DNA of 64,000 nucleotides from Elusimicrobia bacterium GWA2_61_42 (GCA_001799615.1 MGTU01000025.1:124001-188000), one strand, 5' to 3'. Numbered from the stretch's first letter, positions 51,817 to 60,757 are shown. Notes: generated by a model from the sequence alone, not told the origin. Program-made: numbers and translations.

Positions 51817-52703
51817 TTTGGAAGATATTCGCAAGGCTTCCCAGTAAGTGGAATGACGCTGAAGATTATGCAAGAGAGTGTTATCAGGCTGGCATCATAG
51901 CAATTGGGTGGAACAAGCTTGGAGACCTCAATGCTACTGAATCGTTCGCTGAACTACGAGGCAAGCTCAAGGAAGGATGGGGCGGCGAAGCTGAGAGTGG
52001 AGCTAAGACCATAGGGCAGTGGGCTGGGACACTGTGGAGCTTTCGTAATAAAGTTAAAGCAGGAGATTATGTGATTTGTCCGGACAGCGACTCCGGAAGA
52101 TACTATGTCGGGATCATCAACTCGGACAGTGTGTTCTACGATGAGACCACCCTTGGTGGTAAATGTAACTTCGCACATAGGCGCAAAGTGAAGTGGGTTA
52201 GAGTCTTGAATCTAGGTGAGATACAGTCTATTTGGCCGGGAGGCCGTTTCGGAGGGAATCAAACTCTATCTGAGGTCGAGAAAGGCGCTGAACGCTTTAT
52301 GAAGTTTCTTAAGAAGAAGCGCTCAGCATTCGTCCCTCGCTCTCGGGTGTCATCGCACCCTGATATGGAGTGGGGGAAAGAGGCAGAGGCACGGGCCATG
52401 GTCTGGCTTGGAGAACGAGGATATCAACCAACGAATGTCGCGCATCTAAACGTCGGCTGGGATATTACTTGTGGCAACAGCAGGTTCGAGGTGAAGGGGC
52501 GGAAATCGCCACGTTCAGCGGTACGCCTTAGTCAAAACGAATGGCGTGCAGCAAAGAAGTTTAAGCGGGAGTATACGGTCTTGATTTTTACGGCCCCCAC
52601 TAAAGAAGCATTGCAGATGACGACGCCGATGCAAATTCCAGACCCAACGAGAACTGAATCGTGGACGCCTAGGGTAATGTACGAATACATACTGGCAGAG
52701 TGA
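51813..52703 (+). CDS. DUF3883 (NOV C-terminal) PD-(D/E)xK nuclease with N-terminal EVE/PUA-like domain
   Basis: The protein has 296 aa. Residues about 25-135 (GIIAIGWNKLGDL, VKAGDYVICPD, YYVGIINSD) look like a PUA/EVE-type domain of the kind that reads modified bases. Residues about 190-290 match the DUF3883 or NO-VEIN C-terminal domain: EARAMVWLGERGYQ, NVGWDITCGNSRFEVKGR and RLSQNEWRAAKK, where D in WDI and E-x-K in FEVKGR form the restriction-nuclease core. The combination points to a modification-dependent restriction enzyme. It is translationally coupled to the upstream gene and lies 206 bp before the ABC-3C operon; that gap shows no clear feature. Confidence 0.75.
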   Translation: MIWKIFARLPSKWNDAEDYARECYQAGIIAIGWNKLGDLNATESFAELRGKLKEGWGGEAESGAKTIGQWAGTLWSFRNKVKAGDYVICPDSDSGRYYVGIINSDSVFYDETTLGGKCNFAHRRKVKWVRVLNLGEIQSIWPGGRFGGNQTLSEVEKGAERFMKFLKKKRSAFVPRSRVSSHPDMEWGKEAEARAMVWLGERGYQPTNVAHLNVGWDITCGNSRFEVKGRKSPRSAVRLSQNEWRAAKKFKREYTVLIFTAPTKEALQMTTPMQIPDPTRTESWTPRVMYEYILAE

Positions 52704-52909
52704 GATGTGCTGATTTAAAGCATGTTGTTTCAGCAGATTCAGTCCTTTTGCTATTATAAGAATAGTTAGGGGAAGTAACTGGCTAGTCTTGGACAATCCT
52801 CAATGATGCATATTGAAAGTCCGGGCTACCCTCTCCGAAAGTGGTTGGCTGTCCCTCGGACCTAGGTCGCCACTTATCTTCACAACGCAGTTAGGCTGGA
52901 GCTATAACC

Positions 52910-54127
52910 ATGGCAGGAGTAACTGGCGCGGGTAAATTCTCGGCTGCTGACTCTACGTTGGGATACCTCTATCAAGTGCGTTTAGCCTTACTCTGGGCTC
53001 TTCGTAGGTTGAAATCTGAGTCGGATTTCCTCGTTTCCGTTGAGACGCTTGATGACGTAGCTTTCGAGACTGCTGATGGGGACATTGCGGAGCTGCTTCA
53101 GACGAAGCATCACCGAAAAGGCATTGCTGATTTGACGGATAGTAGCGTTGACCTTTGGAAGACGTTTAGGATTTGGTTCGAAGGCCATGCGTCTGGACGC
53201 ATTCCACCTACCGCGAAGCTGTACCTTATAACAACCGCTACTGCTCCTAATGGAACAGCCGCATCACTACTCCGAGCCTCTCCCAGAAATGTTGCGGCAG
53301 CTCAACAGGCCTTAGATGCCGCAGCATCCTCTTCCACAAACAAAGTAAACCTTAGTGCATATACGGCATATTTAGGCGCAACTCCAAGTGGCCGTGGTGC
53401 AATACTCGAAAAGGTCGTAGTAATCGATGCGTCCCCGACGATAACAGATTTAGATTCGGAATTGCGGCAAGAGGTCTTTTGGGCGGTTGGAAAAGAGCAC
53501 CATGTCCCGTTTCTGGAAAGACTTGAAGGGTGGTGGATGCGCCGCGTGCGACTTCAATTAACTACTGCAACTGGTGACCGAATAGCTTCCTCCGAGCTAG
53601 AGGCTCAGATGTCAGACTTGCGAGAGCAGTTTAAGCAAGATGCTTTGCCTGTAGATGATGACCTTCTTGATTTTACGCTAGACCCTGAGACTAAGGCAGC
53701 TTATGAGGGATATAGTTTTGTCCTTCAATTAGAGATCATTAAAGCTGGAAAACGGCGTATCGCAGCGGCTATCCGCGATTATTACCGGGCGTTTGAACAG
53801 AGGTCTCGCTGGCTCCGCGATGATTTAGTGGTCGGCCTGGACCTTCATAAGTATGAGAAGCGCCTGTGTGAGGAATGGGAACTTGTATTCGAAGCAATGC
53901 GTGATAATCTCGGTGATGTCGCTGCCGACGAAGCTAAGGAACACGCAGCGCGGTCTGTCTTGGCTTGGGCAGAGCGCGCGGCAATTCCTATTCGCCTGAA
54001 CGTGACGGAGCCTTTTGTCTGTCGTGGCTCTCTGCACATGTTGGCAGATGAGGCAAAGATTGGATGGCATCCAGAGTTTAGCGACCGCCTTACAGCAATC
54101 TTAACCGCAAAGGGAGCAACCAAATGA
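52910..54127 (+). CDS. ABC-three-component (ABC-3C) system effector-type protein with Cap4-like nuclease domain
   Basis: The protein has 405 aa. The N-terminal 210 residues resemble the Cap4/DUF4297 dsDNA endonuclease group: GYLYQVRLALLWAL, VSVETLDDVAFE and LLQTKHHRKG, with D/E and K in nuclease positions. The C-terminal half (about 250-405) fits the ABC-3C C-terminal domain (DDDLLDFTLDPETKAAYEG, ERSRWLRDDLVVG type). It is followed by two genes each overlapping by ATGA, giving the classic three-gene ABC-3C order. The system is predicted to sense infection through the ATPase and release the nuclease. Confidence 0.72.
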   Translation: MAGVTGAGKFSAADSTLGYLYQVRLALLWALRRLKSESDFLVSVETLDDVAFETADGDIAELLQTKHHRKGIADLTDSSVDLWKTFRIWFEGHASGRIPPTAKLYLITTATAPNGTAASLLRASPRNVAAAQQALDAAASSSTNKVNLSAYTAYLGATPSGRGAILEKVVVIDASPTITDLDSELRQEVFWAVGKEHHVPFLERLEGWWMRRVRLQLTTATGDRIASSELEAQMSDLREQFKQDALPVDDDLLDFTLDPETKAAYEGYSFVLQLEIIKAGKRRIAAAIRDYYRAFEQRSRWLRDDLVVGLDLHKYEKRLCEEWELVFEAMRDNLGDVAADEAKEHAARSVLAWAERAAIPIRLNVTEPFVCRGSLHMLADEAKIGWHPEFSDRLTAILTAKGATK

Positions 54128-54621
54128 CTCTCTGGGAACAACGGTCGCGTGAAGAGAAGTGCCTGCTGAACCCCGGATTCTGTGCTAATCTTCTTTGGCA
54201 TTCAGCTTCTGGGTATGCGGCTGGCGGACACGGCGCATTATCGTTTGAGGAGTCTTTCTTGGTTTTGCCGTTTGTCCTTCACCGTGAGACTCGAGAGGAA
54301 TTACCTCGGTCCACTAGGACATCGCTGGCAGTCTGGCTTGAAGAAAACCCATTGGCCCGCGCTAGAGTGGCGAACCGTGCGCGCTTACTCGCTCCATTTA
54401 CAAAGGAAGCTTTGACGTTAGGCGGAATGCATGGTTTTATCCGATTCGATGGCGGCAAAGTATACGCTGATGAGGCTTGGACTAAGGCCGTCACGAAAGT
54501 GCTTAATAGTTCGAGTGATGAAGTCCGAAACTGTGCCAAGCGAGCAGAGTTTGTTGGGAAATGGTTCGCCGAGACCGGTAGCGCGGTAACTGTTCTAGCT
54601 CTAATTGGAGTGCGCCCATGA
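54124..54621 (+). CDS. ABC-3C system middle component
   Basis: The protein has 165 aa with an all-helical look, ending TVLALIGVRP. Residues LLWHSASGYAAGGHGALSFEESFLVLPFVLHRETRE and LARARVANRARLLAPFTKEAL match the small 'middle component' that couples effector and ATPase in ABC-3C systems. It overlaps both neighbours by four bases (ATGA at 54124-54127 and 54618-54621). It has no catalytic motif; a bridging role is known only by prediction for the family. Confidence 0.72.
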   Translation: MTLWEQRSREEKCLLNPGFCANLLWHSASGYAAGGHGALSFEESFLVLPFVLHRETREELPRSTRTSLAVWLEENPLARARVANRARLLAPFTKEALTLGGMHGFIRFDGGKVYADEAWTKAVTKVLNSSSDEVRNCAKRAEFVGKWFAETGSAVTVLALIGVRP

Positions 54622-56588
54622 CAATGCAGATACTAGATATCGTGGTTTATAGCCATCACGGAGAGAAACGAATACTTCCTCTGAAGGCAGGAGCTGTAAA
54701 TATCATTACAGGGGCTTCTAAGACTGGAAAGTCTGCCCTCATTGATATAGTCGATTACTGCTACGGTGCCGGGGAATGTCGGGTCCCAGAAGGCCCAATC
54801 CGAAGGTGTGTGTCTTGGTTCGGTCTCCGTCTACAGCTTGAGAAGGGACAGGCGTTTATTGCACGGCGGTGTCCAGGCCCCAGGTTTGCCTCCAGTGAAG
54901 ATTGTTTCGTGGATATCGGTGACGAAGTCGCGGTGCCAGAAGGGGGGAATCTTCGCCAGACTACGAACACGAAGGGGCTTTCTGCGCTCCTAACTAGCTG
55001 GAGTGGAATTAACGACACGCTCAATGAGCCACCGCCTGGCCAAACTCGACCGGCGCTGTCAGCCAGTGTTCGCCATGCCCTCGCTATGTGTTTCCAACCC
55101 CAGGATGAGATTATCCGTCGCCAGCAGCTATTCCACGGCGCCGCCGATACATACATCGCTCTGTCGATCAAAGACACCTTGCCGTATTTCCTCGGAGCTG
55201 TAGACGATGAATATGTCCGAAAACGGGAGAAATTGCGCTCGTTGAGAGACCAACTTCGCTCTTGTGAACGCCAGTTGACGGAGATGAAGGCCTTGAGCGG
55301 GGAAGGTATCAGTAAGGCTTCAATGCTTCTCGCTCAAGCGAGAGATGCCGGCTTGTCCCGCGCCGTTGTTACAACTTGGGGGGATACGGTTTCAGCCTTA
55401 AGGGCAGTTGCCGAAAGACCGCTAGCGACCAGTGATGTTGATGTGCCAAATGGCCAAGAGTATTCCAGGCTCACTGCTGAACGGGACCATTTACTCAATG
55501 AACAGCAGCGATTTCACAATGAGGTCTCTGTCGCCAGGGCCTTTGAGAGGGATGGGGTAGGGTTCTCACGAGAAGCCTCTGAACAGCGAGCTCGTCTTAG
55601 TTCAATTGGGATATTTGAAGGGGCGAATCCGGGACTGTCCTGCCCGTTATGTTCACATGAGTTCTCAAGTTCTGCCTCTGTCCCAAATGTGTTGCGGATT
55701 AAGGAATCCTTGACCGATGTCTCTTCACGTCTGGAATCCGTGGAGCGTGCGGCTCCCCATCTGAAGAAAGCCATTGCGGAATTAGATTCCAGATTGAGTC
55801 GGGTGAATTCTGCTCTTGAAAAGAACCGAGCGGAAATGGAGGCTGTGCGAAGCTCCAACGATCGTTTGCAACAGATGCAGGATGCGATGTCAAAGCGAGC
55901 ACTAATTATCGGTCGAATCTCACTTTACATGGAGAGTCTTCCTGAACTGCCAGATACTCGAGCTCTTGAAGAGCAAGCTCAACGTCTTATCGGGCAGTGC
56001 TCTGAGATTGAATCAGAGCTCAGCGATGAGAGAGTCCAAGAACGAATATCGTCCATTATCTCTATTCTGGGGCAACAGATGACCAGTTGGGCCCATGATT
56101 TGAATCTGGAGCATTCCAAATTCCCCTTAAGGTTGGATATTAAGAAGCTAACCATCATCGCTGATACTGTAGATGGTCCAGTCCCCATGGAGCGAATGGG
56201 GAGCGGAGAAAACTGGGTGGGCTATCACCTAATCGGGCATCTTGCGTTGCATAAATGGTTCACAGAGCGAGCTAGGCCTGTCCCCAGATTCTTATTCCTT
56301 GACCAACCTTCACAGGTCTATTTCCCGCCAGAGAAGGACATCGATGGCTCGATGGAATCAGTCGGAGAAGACGATAGGCGCGCTGTGTCCCGCATGTTCA
56401 AGTTCATCTTTGACGTTGTAACTAAGCTCACGCCTGGCTTACAGGTAATAATTACTGAACATGCCGATATTAATGAGGATTGGTACCGTGGGGCCATTGT
56501 AGAGCGATGGCGTAATGGATTAAAACTTGTCCCTGACAATTGGACTCGCAAAGCCAGTGATGTTGCCGACTCAACAACTGAGGCGTGA
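54618..56588 (+). CDS. ABC-3C system ATPase (DUF3732, SMC-like)
   Basis: The protein has 656 aa. Walker A is ITGASKTGKSALIDIVDYC (about 32-50), followed by the family's GAGECRVPEGPIRRCVSWFGL. A long coiled coil (about 195-480) contains a CPLC zinc-hook-like motif (SCPLCSHEF at about 342). The ABC signature MGSGENWVGYHL and Walker B FLFLDQPSQVYFP follow at about 530-570, then an H-loop ITEHADI. This order is that of DUF3732 ATPases of ABC-3C systems. It is the last gene of the three-gene set. Confidence 0.85.
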   Translation: MTMQILDIVVYSHHGEKRILPLKAGAVNIITGASKTGKSALIDIVDYCYGAGECRVPEGPIRRCVSWFGLRLQLEKGQAFIARRCPGPRFASSEDCFVDIGDEVAVPEGGNLRQTTNTKGLSALLTSWSGINDTLNEPPPGQTRPALSASVRHALAMCFQPQDEIIRRQQLFHGAADTYIALSIKDTLPYFLGAVDDEYVRKREKLRSLRDQLRSCERQLTEMKALSGEGISKASMLLAQARDAGLSRAVVTTWGDTVSALRAVAERPLATSDVDVPNGQEYSRLTAERDHLLNEQQRFHNEVSVARAFERDGVGFSREASEQRARLSSIGIFEGANPGLSCPLCSHEFSSSASVPNVLRIKESLTDVSSRLESVERAAPHLKKAIAELDSRLSRVNSALEKNRAEMEAVRSSNDRLQQMQDAMSKRALIIGRISLYMESLPELPDTRALEEQAQRLIGQCSEIESELSDERVQERISSIISILGQQMTSWAHDLNLEHSKFPLRLDIKKLTIIADTVDGPVPMERMGSGENWVGYHLIGHLALHKWFTERARPVPRFLFLDQPSQVYFPPEKDIDGSMESVGEDDRRAVSRMFKFIFDVVTKLTPGLQVIITEHADINEDWYRGAIVERWRNGLKLVPDNWTRKASDVADSTTEA

Positions 56589-56679
56589 AGTTAATGCGAG
56601 TCATGGAAACTCCATGAGGTTCAGCACCTCTTAGAACCCCGTGCGGGGCGACTCACCGCATTTGTCCGTCCGCTCACTC

Positions 56680-56697
56680 GTATATTTGTGGATATAC
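56680..56697. promoter_or_regulatory. Inverted repeat / shared element upstream of the AAA+ gene
   Basis: GTATAT and ATATAC form a dyad around TTGTGG, ending 10 bases before the AAA+ start codon and overlapping its SD approach. Bases 56677-56691 recur identically at 63500-63514, just before the DNA ligase gene. Confidence 0.5.
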
Positions 56698-56707
56698 AAG
56701 GAGAGCC

Positions 56708-58000
56708 ATGGCGCCCTACAACCCTGATATCGCGGTCAGAAAGAGATCATCTGCTAACACCAGGGAAGCAGTCCTGGTGGAGAGGCTTGAGTCGTCATCT
56801 CAACCGCATATTTTTCAGTTCCTCAGCATAACCGACGGCTCCGAGGCTCTTCGTCTCCACAAAGAGTATCGTGGAAACCTTGTGTGGCTGATGTACCGGG
56901 CCCTAACCGAGTGGTTCGCCTCTTCCGACGTTAAGATTCTGAAGCATCCCCAAGGACGTTCCTGCCAATCTCGCTATCTTTCGACGACTGGAAAGTTTAC
57001 GAATTCAAGCGGGGTCTACTTCCTAGAGGCTAATGGGGTACGGGCGGCTCTCACCATCTATCTAAGAAATATAGGCTATCAGGAACTCCACCTTTCGTTT
57101 TACGTGCGGACATCGGACGCTCCGAGCATACACTCCGTGTTAACTGACATCGAGAACACCCCATCCAGACTTAAGAATCTAATCCTCGACGGAGAGGGCG
57201 TCCCTTTGGCATCCTTCCCGCCGGTATCTTGGACGGACGTCGTGTTGCCCGAGGAGATGCGCAGACTCGTTAACTCCAACAGCATAGACCTCCTGGGCAA
57301 ATCGGACCTATACCGACGTATGGGCGTCCCTTTAAAGCGGGGACTTCTGTTTTGGGGGAGTCCAGGTTGCGGTAAGACCCTCTGCGCTAAGATGTTGATG
57401 TCGCAGTTCCCTCGAAGCATATACGTGACATGTGGGGATTTGGATAGCTGTCCTGGTTGGGGAATTCCAGAGATATACGGTCTAGCTCGACGTCTTGCTC
57501 CCTGCCTGGTCGTCCTGGAAGATTTGGATGTCCTCGGCGGGGTGGAGCGCCGCAGTCAGTCTGGAAGACCGTTGGGGCAGCTACTCGGAGAACTGGACGG
57601 CCTGGAATCGAATCAGGGGGTAGTGACGGTGGCGACCACCAACGATGTTGCCGTGCTTGATGAGGCCTTAAATAACAGGCCTGGAAGATTCGACATCAAA
57701 TTGCACTTTCCAAATCCAGGGCATGACCTCCGAATGCAACTGCTTAAGTTGTTTACTAAGAGCGTTACATTGGCTCCAGACGTTGACCTGACCACCCTTT
57801 CTAATCGCATGGAGTACGGAAACCTTTCAGCAGCCCACGTGCGGGAGGTGGTAACCCGCTCGATTATATTCGCTACAGATGAAGTTGCTGAATTCACGGA
57901 TACTGACCCTGTAGTGAGCCAGTCGCACCTGGAACGCGCTTTAACGATCATGGCTGACCCAAAGCGTGGGAAGATAGGGTTCAATCCGGAAAGGGGGTGA
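56708..58000 (+). CDS. AAA+ ATPase (BCS1/SpoVK-like) of unknown role
   Basis: The protein has 430 aa. The N-terminal 190 residues form an unassigned alpha/beta domain. The AAA+ module (about 190-400) shows Walker A GSPGCGKTLCAK, Walker B LVVLEDLDVL (with Glu-Asp rather than Asp-Glu order), sensor 1 VATTND and arginine-finger region NNRPGRFD, as in Ycf46/BCS1/proteasomal-type ATPases. SD AAGGAG. Neighbours (ABC-3C operon left, XRE regulator right) place it in a defence cassette; it might be a single-gene system or a chaperone for one. No partner protease or nuclease is fused. Confidence 0.8.
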   Translation: MAPYNPDIAVRKRSSANTREAVLVERLESSSQPHIFQFLSITDGSEALRLHKEYRGNLVWLMYRALTEWFASSDVKILKHPQGRSCQSRYLSTTGKFTNSSGVYFLEANGVRAALTIYLRNIGYQELHLSFYVRTSDAPSIHSVLTDIENTPSRLKNLILDGEGVPLASFPPVSWTDVVLPEEMRRLVNSNSIDLLGKSDLYRRMGVPLKRGLLFWGSPGCGKTLCAKMLMSQFPRSIYVTCGDLDSCPGWGIPEIYGLARRLAPCLVVLEDLDVLGGVERRSQSGRPLGQLLGELDGLESNQGVVTVATTNDVAVLDEALNNRPGRFDIKLHFPNPGHDLRMQLLKLFTKSVTLAPDVDLTTLSNRMEYGNLSAAHVREVVTRSIIFATDEVAEFTDTDPVVSQSHLERALTIMADPKRGKIGFNPERG

Positions 58001-58042
58001 AACCGCTTACACGAGGAGTTCCGTCCCTACCCTGAGGGGTGG

Positions 58043-58429
58043 TCAGTGACTCTTCTTGAGCTTGGCGCTCAAGGTTTTGGCGGACTTAATAATATAGGCC
58101 TGGTCTTTCTGGGAGTTCTTGCGAAGAGACTTGATAAGGGAAACCAGGACCTTATCCATATCAGGGGAAAGATACTGAGGCTGTTTTTCACGGGTGGAGC
58201 TGGGAGTGGCGCTCTTGGCACTGGCAAATAGGCTGCCTACTGGCCGGTTGAGGCTCTCTGCGATCTTCTTTAGGTTCAAGAGGGAAGGGTTGCGGGTTCC
58301 ACGCTCAATGTCTCCAAGATAACTGGGGTGCAGGTGCGCCCGGAAAGCCAATTCCTCAATGGTAAGTCCACGTTCCAGTCTAAACCGCCGTATTTGGCTT
58401 CCGACCTCAGTCTGCAAATTAGTTCCCAC
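58043..58429 (-). CDS. XRE-family transcriptional regulator
   Basis: The protein has 128 aa with a GTG start at 58429 and SD GGAGG. The helix-turn-helix covers about 8-64: IRRFRLERGLTIEELAFRAHLHPSYLGDIERGTRNPSLLNLKKIAESL pattern. The C-terminal 60 residues are Lys/Ser-rich and probably mediate dimer contacts. It is divergent from the lipoprotein genes, with a perfect palindrome in their promoter 90 bp away, suggesting it represses that promoter. Confidence 0.87.
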   Translation of the reverse strand: MGTNLQTEVGSQIRRFRLERGLTIEELAFRAHLHPSYLGDIERGTRNPSLLNLKKIAESLNRPVGSLFASAKSATPSSTREKQPQYLSPDMDKVLVSLIKSLRKNSQKDQAYIIKSAKTLSAKLKKSH

Positions 58430-58507
58430 GAGTCCTCCGGAGACAATCTAAATTCTAATCAATGCGTATATGCATATCCATAGAATATAAGTCTTGAGGA
58501 GCACGCT

Positions 58508-58536
58508 TTGACAACGCCACTTATAAGTGATAAATT
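58508..58536 (+). promoter_or_regulatory. Promoter with palindromic operator, upstream of lipoprotein genes
   Basis: TTGACA (58508-58513) and TAAATT (58531-58536) are 17 bp apart. Between them lies the perfect 12-bp palindrome CACTTATAAGTG (58518-58529), placed to block RNA polymerase. A second palindrome ATATGCATAT (58468-58477) lies upstream, nearer the XRE gene. Confidence 0.65.
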
Positions 58537-58593
58537 TAGGGGATATCCAGATGGCGAAGAAGCTATATCTGGGCCTGAAAACTAGGGGGACAG

Positions 58594-59298
58594 ATGAGTA
58601 TGACCATGAAACAGTCTTTATCCTTGATGCCAATACTTCTATTGGGGCTTGCATGTGGTAAAAAGGCGGAGGAAACGTCGCAAAGTGTTCCTGCACAGCC
58701 CGTGGCCGCAGTATCAGACCCTTCTCCCGCCGTAGCGACTATTCCCGCATTTAAGAGTTCTCTTAAGGATTTCGAGACCATGCTCAGCGAGGGAATGAGG
58801 CTATCAAGCTCTGAACAGATTCCCGACGGGCCTTTCAAGGGGTTTACAAAGAACGTCTATAAGGCCGGGGCAGACGCTAGTGCCTTGGAGGCGGCAGAAG
58901 TAATCACCAGGGATGGCGGGGTATATAGATTTCGCTTGATTGCCAATAAGGCAGTAGTGGATTCTATGGCCGCCTCGAACCCCAAGGCACCTGTCAAGGA
59001 TGTTCTGAACACGGTGTACAGATACTCGATTTACGAGGGGTATCTCTATGCCACAGCCTTCAATGTTCAGTATAAGCCGGAGACCAGGCCGGACGAGCTG
59101 ATTAAGGAATCTGGCTCTTACGCTTCTATGTGTGTGGATAACGTGCATTACAAATCCGGTGGGGCATATTACCAGGTTTATAATGGCTATGCTTTTGGGT
59201 GTTTGAATAAAGCCAATAAGACAATATCCTTCGATGTCGTATCAGAGGACGTATATAAGGCTGAAAAACTGGAGCGCATCCATGGGGGGAAATCATGA
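58594..59298 (+). CDS. Lipoprotein of unknown function
   Basis: The protein has 234 aa with SD AGGGGG; ATGs at 58594, 58600 and 58606 are all usable. A lipobox ILLLGLAC-GK predicts a membrane-anchored lipoprotein, followed by a Pro/Ala/Ser-rich linker (about 25-55). The globular part (about 60-230) contains two cysteines that may pair (MCVDN and FGCLN) and is not recognised. It is translationally coupled (ATGA) to the repeat lipoprotein. Located behind a repressor-controlled promoter, the pair might be a surface-exclusion or morphogenetic module (inference). Confidence 0.65.
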   Translation: MSMTMKQSLSLMPILLLGLACGKKAEETSQSVPAQPVAAVSDPSPAVATIPAFKSSLKDFETMLSEGMRLSSSEQIPDGPFKGFTKNVYKAGADASALEAAEVITRDGGVYRFRLIANKAVVDSMAASNPKAPVKDVLNTVYRYSIYEGYLYATAFNVQYKPETRPDELIKESGSYASMCVDNVHYKSGGAYYQVYNGYAFGCLNKANKTISFDVVSEDVYKAEKLERIHGGKS

Positions 59299-60434
59299 GA
59301 CCGCCAGTGTTGACGACGATGAAAGCATGTGTGCCCATAGTCCTTGCAGTGTTCCTGACCGGATGCTCAACCATCCAGTCGATAAAGACTGGTATGGACT
59401 GGGATAGCCATCGTATGGAATGGGAAGGCTGGTATGGGGGCGGAACACAATGGCGCGAAGCCGGATTTACCTACGCCGGAGCGAAGCAGTGGTATGATAC
59501 TGGCGTAACCGCTCCGTCGTTGGCCTTCGCGTGGGAAGGGATAGGGTTCTCGCCCCAGCAAGCTAGGGCATGGTCGGGAACCGGGTGTGGAATTGAAGCC
59601 ATAAAGAGTATGGCCGATATAGGGATATCAGCAGCTGAGGCCCGGAAGTGGGGAGGGAACTGCAACCCTCAATACATTTTGGTCTGGCGCAAGGTTGGAA
59701 TTGACCCCTCAGAAGTGGACGGATGGGTTCAGGCGAAGTTTTCCCCTGACTCTGCAAAGGCCTGGCATGACTTAGGTTTTTCCGCCATGGGAGCGTTGAG
59801 CTGCACAAGTAATAGCTACACGCTGGATGACATCAAAGTCTTATTGGATTCTAAGGCGGTACTTTCGGATATCAAATCTGTCTGCGCAAGACTATCAAAG
59901 ACAGAGAAGGCTAAGTGGGAGTCCAAATATGATTTAGCCAAGATGGCGTCATTGAGTGAGTACTTTTCGTTTGAAGAGATCACTGCCTTGAAGAAAGCCG
60001 GGTTTTCTATTGACGAGGCAAAGAACTTTAGGCGCGAAGGCTTCTCGGCTGAAGAGACCCTTACTTGGATGAAAGCTGGGTTTACCATTAACGAGGCAAA
60101 GGACTATAAAGTATTTGGTCTCTCCGGTGCAGTTGCCGTTAAGCGAGGGTGCCCTAAAGGATACGGGAATATTTACGCTCTGCTGTCGGCCAATCCGTAT
60201 GAAGTGGAAGGGAAGTGCTTTGAGTTTGCCGGTGATACTATGCAGCTAATCAATAGAACCACGGGCCTATTTACCCAGAGCCAGCAGGTGTTTTACATGG
60301 ACTTCGGGTCCGACTCGTTACCCAACATCGGATTCCACGGTATCGTCAAAGGCATGGGTGTGTACGAATACACAACCCGCTTGGGAGTAGCAAAGAAGAT
60401 ACCACATCTCAAGAAACTCCTGGTCCTGAACTGA
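59295..60434 (+). CDS. Repeat lipoprotein with Trp/Gly-rich tandem motifs
   Basis: The protein has 379 aa. A lipobox FLTGC-ST is at about residue 26. From about 35 to 280 the sequence is built of short units of about 17-19 residues of the form W-x3-GF-(S/T)-x3-A-x2-W, for example WREAGFTYAGAKQWYDTG, AWEGIGFSPQQARAWSGTG, AWHDLGFSAMGAL and LKKAGFSIDEAKNFRREG. These units resemble helical-hairpin repeats and may form a superhelix. The last 90 residues are a beta-rich domain I do not recognise. It overlaps the preceding lipoprotein by ATGA. Function unknown. Confidence 0.65.
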   Translation: MRPPVLTTMKACVPIVLAVFLTGCSTIQSIKTGMDWDSHRMEWEGWYGGGTQWREAGFTYAGAKQWYDTGVTAPSLAFAWEGIGFSPQQARAWSGTGCGIEAIKSMADIGISAAEARKWGGNCNPQYILVWRKVGIDPSEVDGWVQAKFSPDSAKAWHDLGFSAMGALSCTSNSYTLDDIKVLLDSKAVLSDIKSVCARLSKTEKAKWESKYDLAKMASLSEYFSFEEITALKKAGFSIDEAKNFRREGFSAEETLTWMKAGFTINEAKDYKVFGLSGAVAVKRGCPKGYGNIYALLSANPYEVEGKCFEFAGDTMQLINRTTGLFTQSQQVFYMDFGSDSLPNIGFHGIVKGMGVYEYTTRLGVAKKIPHLKKLLVLN

Positions 60435-60517
60435 GGGCGGTTCAACCTGTGCGGAATCCGGCTTGAAGAAGTCATTAAAAGAGTCCATATGCAACAGGGC
60501 TGCGATATGACGAGACT

Positions 60518-60541
60518 TCCATACATCCTTGAGATTTTGGT
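60518..60541 (+). repeat. 24-bp direct repeat, right copy
   Basis: It is identical to 51053-51076, about 9.47 kb apart in the same orientation. It lies 84 bp after the repeat-lipoprotein stop. Confidence 0.75.
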
Positions 60542-60562
60542 CGCCGGGAACTGCTATAGGTC

Positions 60563-60757
60563 AATTCTCACTGTTTGTGCAGGTGTGCAGGTAGGGTCCG
60601 GCTCTATTCCCCGGCCGAGCGGCTGCATAGTATAGGCAAGGGTATGGGGTATAAATACACTTAAATCAGTTAGGTATATAGAGTAGTTACTAAGAGTTAT
60701 ATATATACTAGATATCCCATAAGATAAGGGTGCCGAGCGCCTTCGTATCTTTAGGGT
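60563..60757. other. Non-coding AT-rich region before the DNA polymerase gene
   Basis: The second half (about 60635-60730) is strongly AT-rich with several overlapping TATA-like stretches (for example around 60646-60655 and 60700-60712), in contrast to both flanks. It could hold promoters or a replication start region; no iteron series or clear -35/-10 pair is certain. Confidence 0.35.

Noticed and set aside
52704-52909. Hidden gene or RNA before the ABC-3C operon
   Set aside because: No open frame with an SD, no strong hairpin and no convincing promoter pair could be found.
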